Assembly: GCA_027036755.1 (NCBI GenBank)
Contig: JALWDV010000236.1
Span: 1-13,943, forward strand
From: Anaerolineae bacterium
GTDB lineage: Bacteria; Chloroflexota; Anaerolineae; J102
Reading direction: 5' to 3'
Length of the DNA: 13,943 bases
A program made the translations under genes and the position numbers. Below are positions 6,958 through 11,956 of the stretch, piece by piece. Below the pieces are notes generated by a model that saw only the letters and a list, made by a program, of their open reading frames with translations, searched no databases and was not told the origin of the DNA. How positions within the stretch are numbered: the stretch's first letter is position 1; each line of letters begins with the position of its first letter.

Positions 6958-8004
6958 TCAAAAGTGCTCAAGCAAAGCTTTTCTGGCCCCATCCAGATAT
7001 CGAAATGTAGGCGTGATGCGTATCTTGAATCCCAACTCATTCGCCAGTTTCTCCAGGTATGAGGCCATGTAGTCGTCGCGAACATAAACGACTCTGGGGC
7101 GCATCTTGAGCCGGGCGAACAATTCGACGATTTTTAGAGGGATTTTTCCTTTCATGGCTGTCAGATCAGGGTCGGCAACCATGAGATCGGAATCCAGAAT
7201 TATGCCCTGCTCTCGTTCCACCGAGAGGAGCATATAAGGCAAAAATGGTCGCTCTCCCCGTTTTTCCTGGATTTGGAAAGGAAGGGCGAAAAAGTCCATC
7301 TCGATGCTGGCTTTGCTCTTGGGCAGCCGCTTCACGCTGCGCAAGAGGTTCATATCCATCACCAGAGGGACAGTGTGGGTGAATGTGGAAACCGACGTCC
7401 AGGCGTCTTCCCAGATAAGCGCGTCGCCTTTCTTTCGGGGCGTGCGCACGAGATAGAGGCCGTTTTCCTCATCCTCCGGGAGCAGTGCTTCCGGGTCTTC
7501 CTTTAGACGCGGCGTCACCTCCAGCGTTTGCTGCAGGACGTGATGAAGGAATCTCGCCTCCCAACCGGTCAGATGCCAGGGGAAATGACCGGGCCAGATG
7601 CTGCGGAACATGGGCCAGGTCATCCGCCCGCGAAACTTCAATCCCAATGACTTGATAATGTCTCGATCCTTCTTGGTGAGTTCATCGCGATTCTGGAAGG
7701 AAAGCTGAAGCTGGGGGATTTCGAGGACTGTCTCTGGCCGGAAGTTCACGGTATAGGAGTCGGTTACGAGGAGCCAGAACTGGTCAAGAGCCTGTGCTCC
7801 CAGATAGACCGTGACGCTCAGGTGCTCTCCCAATGCGCCCATGACGCTGACATAGCCCGTCTCGCCTGTTTCGGGGTCTTTGACGCCGAAAATCTCGTCC
7901 TCGGTCATCCACTCCCATGGCGCCAGCGATTTGATGCGAATGGCGTCTTCGTACAGTGCGCGCCATTCCTCAGTTGTTGGGGATTGTGTGATTTCTTTTG
8001 ACAT
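6958..8004 (-). CDS. Uncharacterised 348-aa protein (DUF6930/DUF7309-like)
   Basis: A soluble protein with no signal peptide or membrane segment and no catalytic motif I can name. The N-terminal half holds WEWMTEDEIFGVKDPETGE and VSVMGALGEHLSVTVYLG, then LEIPQLQLSFQNRDEL. The C-terminal part, with ADPDLTAMKGKIPLKIVE, RPRVVYVRDDYMASYL and GFKIRITPTFRYLDGARKAL, recalls families listed as DUF7309 and DUF6930. That naming is from memory and tentative. The start at 8004 has GGAGG 5 nt upstream, an excellent site, and removes an unsupported upstream extension. It begins 31 nt after the CAP gene's stop and ends 10 nt before the pseudouridine synthase start, so a shared transcript is likely. Acidic and aromatic-rich, it may bind a partner protein; nothing more can be said. 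Confidence 0.85.
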   Translation of the reverse strand: MSKEITQSPTTEEWRALYEDAIRIKSLAPWEWMTEDEIFGVKDPETGETGYVSVMGALGEHLSVTVYLGAQALDQFWLLVTDSYTVNFRPETVLEIPQLQLSFQNRDELTKKDRDIIKSLGLKFRGRMTWPMFRSIWPGHFPWHLTGWEARFLHHVLQQTLEVTPRLKEDPEALLPEDEENGLYLVRTPRKKGDALIWEDAWTSVSTFTHTVPLVMDMNLLRSVKRLPKSKASIEMDFFALPFQIQEKRGERPFLPYMLLSVEREQGIILDSDLMVADPDLTAMKGKIPLKIVELFARLKMRPRVVYVRDDYMASYLEKLANELGFKIRITPTFRYLDGARKALLEHF

Positions 8005-8035
8005 AATCGCCTCCGAAAACATCGATGTGTTGGTT

Positions 8036-8686
8036 TTATCGCCCGAAATCAGCGATGAAATAGTAGCCGCCATTGCCGGGAGCGACGCCGACGCCCACCT
8101 CTTTCAGTCTGGGAGAAAGGAGCATTCTGCGATGGGGATCGTCGGGCGGGGTTTCATCCAGCCACATGGCCACGGCCCGCTGCGGACTGCGGGCCCAGGC
8201 CCATGATTCGGTGGCCCATCGCCTGCGATAGCCGACTCGCAGCAATCGCGTGCGCAGATCCGCGCCATCGGAGCCGATGTGGCTTCCATAGCCGCGTTGC
8301 GCACAGTCCTCGGCGTGGCGCTGCGCGGCCAGCGCAAGATCATCGTTGTAGACCAGGGACGGAAACCCGTTTTGCGCCCGCGCCTGGTTGATGAGCCGCC
8401 ATACCCGATGCGCCCGGTCTGCCGCGTCAGGCGTGGGAGCGGGCGAGATCGTCGCCGTTGGCGTGGCTCTTGGAGAGGGTGTCGGCGTGACGGTGGGGGT
8501 GGGGGTGGGACTCGGCGTAACGGTGGCGGTTGGCGTGGGACTCGGTGTGGCGGTAAACGTGGCCGTGGCGGTGAATGTGGCGCGTTTGGTTCTGATCGCA
8601 GGTGCGACGGGGTCTGGCGACGTGTCGGGAGGCGCACATGCAGCGAGGAACAGCGCCAGGATGATGGCGGGGAAAATGATCTTCAT
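8036..8686 (-). CDS. CAP (SCP/PR1)-domain lipoprotein with Thr/Pro linker
   Basis: A 216-aa exported lipoprotein. The signal MKIIFPAIILALFLAAC places the lipidated Cys at 17 (lipobox LAAC). Residues about 30-88 are a low-complexity Thr/Pro/Ala linker built from TPT and TPSP repeats, a wall- or surface-spacer often seen in Chloroflexota exoproteins. The CAP domain runs from about 90 to 216: VWRLINQARAQNG, LALAAQRHAEDCA (His124), GSHIGSDG (His136), ATESWAWA (Glu160), DDPHRRMLLSPRLKEVGVG (His185) and YYFIADFG. The canonical His/Glu cleft residues are kept, although the usual GEN is TES. Bacterial CAP proteins of this kind have unproven functions. The start at 8686 fits the signal peptide; its ribosome site is weak. 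It lies 91 nt after prx with a terminator between. Confidence 0.92.
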   Translation of the reverse strand: MKIIFPAIILALFLAACAPPDTSPDPVAPAIRTKRATFTATATFTATPSPTPTATVTPSPTPTPTVTPTPSPRATPTATISPAPTPDAADRAHRVWRLINQARAQNGFPSLVYNDDLALAAQRHAEDCAQRGYGSHIGSDGADLRTRLLRVGYRRRWATESWAWARSPQRAVAMWLDETPPDDPHRRMLLSPRLKEVGVGVAPGNGGYYFIADFGR

Positions 8687-8712
8687 GTCAGCCAGGATGG
8701 CGCTTGCGGCGT

Positions 8713-8749
8713 AAAGTAAAAGGCGGAAGGGATGCACCCGCCCGCCTTT
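8713..8749 (-). terminator. Rho-independent terminator after the selenoperoxiredoxin
   Basis: Read on the minus strand, AAAGGCGG (8749-8742) pairs with CCGCCTTT (8726-8719) around a 15-nt loop that can close further with GGG/CCC. The stem runs straight into TTTT and then ACTTTAC. It lies about 30 nt after the prx stop and upstream of the CAP lipoprotein, separating the two transcripts. Confidence 0.75.
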
Positions 8750-8777
8750 CGAAGCCGTCTCCGTGCGATAGCGCCAG

Positions 8778-9371
8778 TTATGGTTTCCAGACTGTCCAGA
8801 CTTTTCCGACCAGATCGGGGCCGGGCGTGAGGGTGGCGTCACCGGGCTCCCAGCCCGAGGGAGTCACCTCACCGGTTTCCATCACATGCTGGAAGGCTTT
8901 GATCTGGCGCAACAGCTCGTTGGGGTTGCGTCCGACTTCCGGCGTCAGGACTTCCATGGCGCGGATGACGAAATTCGGATCGATGATGAATCTGCCGCGG
9001 ATATCCACGCCGGCAGCCTCGTCATAAACGCCGTAGATTGCGCCAACCTTGCCTCCGCTATCGGAAAGCATGGGGAAGGGCACGCCCCCATCAATCATTT
9101 TGGAGAGTTCTTCTTCTTGCCAGATTTTGTGTACGAAGCGGCTATCCGTGCTCATGGACAGCACTTCGACGCCCAGGGCCTTCAGTTCATCATACTTGGC
9201 AGCGACCGCTGCTAATTCGGTCGGTCAGACAAAGGTGAAGTCGCCGGGGTAGAAACAAAGGACGATCCATTGCCCCTTGTAATCAGAGAGTTTGACGTTC
9301 TTGAAGCCTTCTCCCGGTACAAAGGCTGACGCCTCAAAATCGGGGGCTTCTTTTCCAACGCGTGCGAGCAT
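8778..9371 (-). CDS. Selenocysteine peroxiredoxin (PrxU/AhpC-type), TGA read as Sec49
   Basis: Thiol/selenol peroxidase that reduces H2O2 and organic hydroperoxides in the cytosol. The frame is 198 codons with one internal TGA at 9227-9225. Before it: MLARVGKEAPDF, KLSDYKGQWIVLCFYPGDFTFV. After it: PTELAAVAAKYDEL, VLSMSTDSRFVHKIW, GVPFPMLSDSGG, VDIRGRFIIDPNF, NPNELLRQIKAF, ending LVGKVWTVWKP. The TGA falls on the peroxidatic Cys of the universal F-T-F-V-C-P-T-E motif, at the family's normal position (49). A SECIS-like hairpin follows (9199-9212). The C-terminal resolving Cys of the EVCPA motif is Thr170; Cys39 is the only cysteine, so the chemistry would be 1-Cys(Sec). AGGAGG sits 5 nt before the ATG. 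A gene caller that stops at TGA would report only 9164-8778. Alternatives are a Cys-to-stop mutation or a read error; the intact downstream frame and the hairpin argue against both. Confidence 0.92.
9199..9212 (-). promoter_or_regulatory. Bacterial SECIS-like hairpin
   Basis: Counting U of the UGA as 1 on the minus strand, GCAGC (nt 16-20) pairs perfectly with GCUGC (25-29) around GGUC (21-24). A mismatch and two A-U pairs can extend the base. In E. coli fdhF the SelB-bound hairpin also has a GGUC apical loop, at nt 22-25. Here the loop begins 17 nt after the codon, within the accepted range for bacterial SECIS elements, and has G in its first two positions. A competing pairing, GACCG (2-6) with CGGUC (20-24), overlaps the loop and would need testing. 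Confidence 0.78.
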
Positions 9372-9376
9372 AGCAA

Positions 9377-9382
9377 CCTCCT
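9377..9382 (-). promoter_or_regulatory. Strong Shine-Dalgarno of the selenoperoxiredoxin
   Basis: A full AGGAGG lies 5 nt before the ATG at 9371. It fixes the start 48 codons upstream of the TGA and shows that the region before the TGA is translated. The context CAGGAGGTTGC is repeated before the leader ORF at 9480. Confidence 0.85.
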
Positions 9383-9408
9383 GTGATGTGGTTTGCTCAG
9401 ATGGCGTT

Positions 9409-9480
9409 TTAGATGGTGCGGGCGCGGGGGAGAATCGGGCCCGCCGCGGGCTGTACGCAGCCCTGTTCCGCTTCAGTCAT
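9409..9480 (-). CDS. Possible 23-codon leader peptide upstream of prx
   Basis: A small ORF, MTEAEQGCVQPAAGPILPRA plus three residues, with a full AGGAGG 8 nt before its ATG (9489-9494). It stops 37 nt before the prx start. Its ribosome site shares the wording CAGGAGGTTGC with that of prx. A GC-rich hairpin (GCCCG/CGGGC, 9439-9451) lies inside it. No homologue is recognised, and the codon content gives no proof of selection. It could regulate prx translation, be a tiny protein, or be a chance ORF next to a duplicated ribosome site. Confidence 0.4.
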   Translation of the reverse strand: MTEAEQGCVQPAAGPILPRARTI

Positions 9481-9575
9481 AAGGGCAACCTCCTGTCGCT
9501 GATAACGGAACGGAGACGGCATGGAGATGTGTGGGCCAATGCTACGCATTGAATAGCTGCTCAGAACCCAACTCC

Positions 9576-9604
9576 AGTATAAAAGATTATTCCGCCTTTG
9601 GCAA
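9576..9604 (-). promoter_or_regulatory. Sigma70-type promoter for the leader ORF and selenoperoxiredoxin
   Basis: On the minus strand there is a -35 TTGCCA (9599-9604), a 17-nt spacer and a -10 TATACT (9576-9581). Transcription would begin near 9569, giving about 90 nt before the leader ORF and about 200 nt before prx. It lies downstream of the nucleoside hydrolase stop, so prx has its own transcript. Confidence 0.7.
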
Positions 9605-9693
9605 CCGAATCGAGGATGGTTACAGTCTCTTACCCCCTCTTTCCCCTGTCGCTGTGCGATTGCCATCCCTGAACGTCTGACGCGCCTTCCCCT

Positions 9694-10623
9694 TTATCGC
9701 AACGCCCGATACAGCGTCTCTTTCCACAGCGCCGCATCGATCTCCCAACACACTTCGGCGTTGGGCGGCTGGTTGGTGACGCCCAGCGCATCCACCACGC
9801 TCATGCCGCGGGTCATCTCCTCCTGCGTGGCGATGTCCACGAAGTAGCGCCCCTTGCGCACGCACACATCGGGATTCAGTGCCACAGCCATGGCGGTGGG
9901 ATCGCACAATCCCAGGCCCGGGTCGTGCAGCCATTCGCGGCTGGCCTTCAGCGCTGATTTGTTGCAATCCATGGCGAATTTGGCCCGGGGCGTGCCAAAA
10001 CCGTAAATCATCGCCATCTCCGCCTCGGTCAGATTCGCTTCGCCCCGGCACAGCTCCCAGCCCGCCATGGTGATGTTCATGCCCGAGTGGAAGACGATCT
10101 GGGCGGCTTCGGGATCGAACCACAGATTGTACTCGGCCGCGGGGGTGATGTTGCCCACCGTATTCGCGGCCCCGCCCATGATGGTGCAATGCTTCACCCA
10201 GCCCGCCAGCCTGGGCTCCAGCCGCAAGGCCAGGGCGATGTTGGTGAGCGGGCCCAAAGTCACCAGCTCGATCTCGCCCGGGGCCTCGCCAAAGCGGCGA
10301 ATGAGCTCGGCCACGGCGTTTCGGCCCGCAATCGGGCGCTGGGGCGGCGGATAGTGCATGTTGCCCATGCCATCCTCGCCGTGGAAGAAATGCGCGTGCA
10401 CCGGCTCTCGCACCAGGGGGCGGGCAGCGCCCAGGTAGACGGGCGTCTCCTGGCCGCAGATTTCCACGGTGTAGCGGGCGTTGATTCCACCCTGCTCCAG
10501 GGGCACGTTGCCCGCCACGACGGTGATGGCCTCGACGTGGACGTCGGGCGTTTGCAGGGCCATGAGGATGGCCACCGCGTCATCAGAGGCGGTGTCGGTG
10601 TCGATAATCATTCGGCGCATCAT
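9694..10623 (-). CDS. Inosine/uridine-preferring nucleoside hydrolase family protein
   Basis: Cleaves the N-glycosidic bond of ribonucleosides to base and ribose; the true substrate cannot be told from sequence. The protein is 309 aa, the family norm. The calcium-site motif near the N-terminus is DTDTASDDA (Asp10, Asp14, Asp15). It is followed by ITVVAGNV, PVYLGAARPL, HGEDGMGN, VTLGPLTNIALAL, MGGAANTVGN with AAEYNLWFDPEAA, and DPTAMAVAL (Asp241). The residue before that last Asp, often His in the family's HDP motif, is Cys240, so proton donation to the leaving base may differ. The start at 10623 has GAGG close upstream; the next codon is also ATG (10620) with better spacing. The gene begins 11 nt after the nucleotidyltransferase stop, and its ribosome site sits in that gap, so co-expression with the pair upstream is likely. 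Confidence 0.93.
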   Translation of the reverse strand: MMRRMIIDTDTASDDAVAILMALQTPDVHVEAITVVAGNVPLEQGGINARYTVEICGQETPVYLGAARPLVREPVHAHFFHGEDGMGNMHYPPPQRPIAGRNAVAELIRRFGEAPGEIELVTLGPLTNIALALRLEPRLAGWVKHCTIMGGAANTVGNITPAAEYNLWFDPEAAQIVFHSGMNITMAGWELCRGEANLTEAEMAMIYGFGTPRAKFAMDCNKSALKASREWLHDPGLGLCDPTAMAVALNPDVCVRKGRYFVDIATQEEMTRGMSVVDALGVTNQPPNAEVCWEIDAALWKETLYRALR

Positions 10624-10634
10624 TTTCCTCACAT

Positions 10635-11231
10635 TTATGAACTCCCATCGTCCAGGATGGATTGCTCCAGCGTTTTGAGCAACTCCCCAACACCTTCCGC
10701 GTTTGCGGTCTTTCTCAACACGACGAAATCCAGATAATCCCACTGAATCTGCAATACACCCCGAGCGTCTCGGAAATGTTTATCCGATTTGGTCGATTTG
10801 AAAGCCAATAATTTTGCAATAATCATGTCCTCGGGTGAGATAACGAATACGCTGTGACCAGATTCGTCGATTACCAGTCGCTTCCGCCGTCGAAAGGCGA
10901 TGCGTGAATAGACGTCTCGGGGAAGCGGCATCATATCGACTTTTGCGCCGGTGGCAGGCTGAATGATATTGAATGGATAACGTCGTCGCAAAGAATCCAG
11001 CACGCCCTCCTTGCTGATATAAAAATCGGGAGTGGGGAATGCCTTGACCAACGGTTCGACATGCTTCCGTTCCATATCGACAACGATATCGATGTCGATA
11101 GTCATACGCGGCTCTCCATAAAAGATGGCCGCGAATCCCCCAACAACCATGTAAGGGATGCCCAGGTCGTCAAGCACCTGCGTCACGTAAGCGAAAAACT
11201 TTTTCAGCTCGTAATCCTGCACCGGTTTCAT
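10635..11231 (-). CDS. MNT/AbiEii-like nucleotidyltransferase, possible toxin
   Basis: A 198-aa protein of the DNA polymerase beta-like minimal nucleotidyltransferase superfamily. The signature VVGGFAAIFYGEPRMTIDID gives the GG motif at 31-32 and two metal Asp at 46 and 48. The third acidic residue is Asp99 in GAKVDMMPLPR. ISPEDMIIAKLLAFK is typical of the AbiEii/DUF6036-like group. Such proteins modify tRNA or protein targets in several toxin-antitoxin or phage-defence modules, but the family also has housekeeping and unknown members. It starts 4 nt after the stop of a 79-aa protein and ends 11 nt before the nucleoside hydrolase. The third position of codons looks less GC-rich than in the neighbours, which fits an acquired module. 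The ribosome site is weak, as expected for coupling. Confidence 0.82.
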   Translation of the reverse strand: MKPVQDYELKKFFAYVTQVLDDLGIPYMVVGGFAAIFYGEPRMTIDIDIVVDMERKHVEPLVKAFPTPDFYISKEGVLDSLRRRYPFNIIQPATGAKVDMMPLPRDVYSRIAFRRRKRLVIDESGHSVFVISPEDMIIAKLLAFKSTKSDKHFRDARGVLQIQWDYLDFVVLRKTANAEGVGELLKTLEQSILDDGSS

Positions 11232-11235
11232 ACGC

Positions 11236-11475
11236 TCATCGTCCCAGGGTTGGATCGCCTTGCATGCGGCGGGTGACCCGCCAGGCCAATTCTTCTTCCG
11301 ATAGCTCAGGATGCCGTTGCCGCTCGGTCAGACGCACGACATCCAGTGCGAATTGATACGCCTGGAAGGCAATCTCCAGGCGCTGTGCGCCCGTCATCCG
11401 CCGCCACGCCTGAATTTGTCGGGGATCAGGCGCTTTGTGGGAGGGGAATGGATATTTCTCGGGCGATGGTTTCAT
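11236..11475 (-). CDS. Small helical protein, Rv0078B-like antitoxin candidate
   Basis: A 79-aa protein with a short polar N-terminus, then MTGAQRLEIAFQAYQFALD and RQRHPELSEEELAWRVTRRM, which read as two or three amphipathic helices. The arrangement R-M-x-x-x-Q-R-L ... R-x-R-H-P-E-L-S-E-E-E-L is one I associate with small proteins paired to nucleotidyltransferases and catalogued as Rv0078B-related antitoxins; this is a recollection, not a search. It has no obvious DNA-binding motif. The start at 11475 is chosen because the 15 residues gained from 11520 lie in an inverted repeat. The ribosome site is poor. The stop is 4 nt before the nucleotidyltransferase start, strongly suggesting one operon. 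Confidence 0.7.
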   Translation of the reverse strand: MKPSPEKYPFPSHKAPDPRQIQAWRRMTGAQRLEIAFQAYQFALDVVRLTERQRHPELSEEELAWRVTRRMQGDPTLGR

Positions 11476-11507
11476 CTCAATCGTGGGGAATGAAAATAGG
11501 CAGCGGC

Positions 11508-11609
11508 AGGTGCGACGCACTTGAGATAGGCGTTGGCCCGACGTCTCACCTGTTCAACTCCAAAACCTGATACGACGCGGCCACGGCTTGTGGCAAGTGC
11601 GTCGCACCT
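11508..11609. repeat. 102-bp element with 16-bp perfect inverted ends
   Basis: AGGTGCGACGCACTTG (11508-11523) and CAAGTGCGTCGCACCT (11594-11609) are exact reverse complements. Each also contains a GTGCG/CGCAC palindrome of its own. The element lies between a likely promoter (11631-11639) and the antitoxin-like ATG at 11475, so it would be in the mRNA leader. It could be a miniature mobile element or an operator/attenuator; the sequence does not decide. Confidence 0.75.
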
Positions 11610-11630
11610 TGAACGGCTGTTTACCGAAAC

Positions 11631-11639
11631 AGTATAGCA
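11631..11639 (-). promoter_or_regulatory. Extended -10 promoter for the antitoxin-nucleotidyltransferase-hydrolase unit
   Basis: On the minus strand it reads TGcTATACT, an extended -10 (TATACT at 11631-11636). The best -35 at 17 nt is TTAGGC, which is weak. The start would lie near 11624, giving a leader of about 150 nt that contains the 16-bp inverted repeats. Confidence 0.5.
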
Positions 11640-11706
11640 CATTTTCTCGAACAGCCTAACCAGGGCAAGCCGGTGCCTCAAAAGCCGATCTCACGCAAAA
11701 CCTTTT

Positions 11707-11728
11707 GGGTGCGTCCTGAATGAGTTAG
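11707..11728 (+). repeat. Repeat A, partial third copy
   Basis: GGGTGCGTCC-TG-AATGAGTT matches the first 20 nt of repeat A (13775 onward) except for two bases, then diverges. It lies 74 nt before repeat B copy 1. The spacer 11476-11956 holds only the promoter, the 102-bp element and these repeats; no gene is seen there. Confidence 0.6.
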
Positions 11729-11802
11729 GGCCAGCCGGGCGTTTTGGCCGAATGATGAATGTTCACAACCCGAATCGCTATAGTGGCGTTCGCCACGTCC
11801 GC

Positions 11803-11904
11803 CCGGCGATGAAGTCGCCGGGCTACAAAACAGCGCCGGATAAATCCGGCTAGCCCCGAAGGGGCGCTGTTTCTAGCCGGGGGACTTCATCCCCCGGCGC
11901 TGGC
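11803..11904 (+). repeat. Repeat B, copy 1 (multi-hairpin)
   Basis: These 102 nt are matched by the reverse complement of 13842-13943 with one mismatch. It is a string of four palindromic blocks: CCGGCGATGAAGTCGCCGG, GCCGGATAAATCCGGC, AGCCCCGAAGGGGCGCT, and CCGGGGGACTTCATCCCCCGG. This is REP/BIME-like organisation. It lies just downstream of gatB, where it may also end transcription. Confidence 0.9.
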
Positions 11905-11956
11905 TTCTTCCTTTGCGGCTCTGCAACTTTGCGTGAGACGCCAACCGACGCCCGTC

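Noticed and set aside
8453..8580. Repetitive GT-rich stretch considered as a non-coding tandem repeat
   Set aside because: It encodes the Thr/Pro linker of the CAP lipoprotein in frame, so the repetition is at protein level.
8778..9164. A separate 128-aa peroxiredoxin fragment starting at 9164, i.e. a pseudogene
   Set aside because: The upstream 48 codons with promoter and AGGAGG are in the same frame, only the catalytic codon is TGA, and a SECIS-like hairpin follows. Decay would not single out that codon and keep the rest intact.
11797..11904. Repeat B considered as an attachment site or integron attC
   Set aside because: There is no integrase, no attC core consensus and no gene cassette. 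A REP/BIME-like palindrome chain explains it better.
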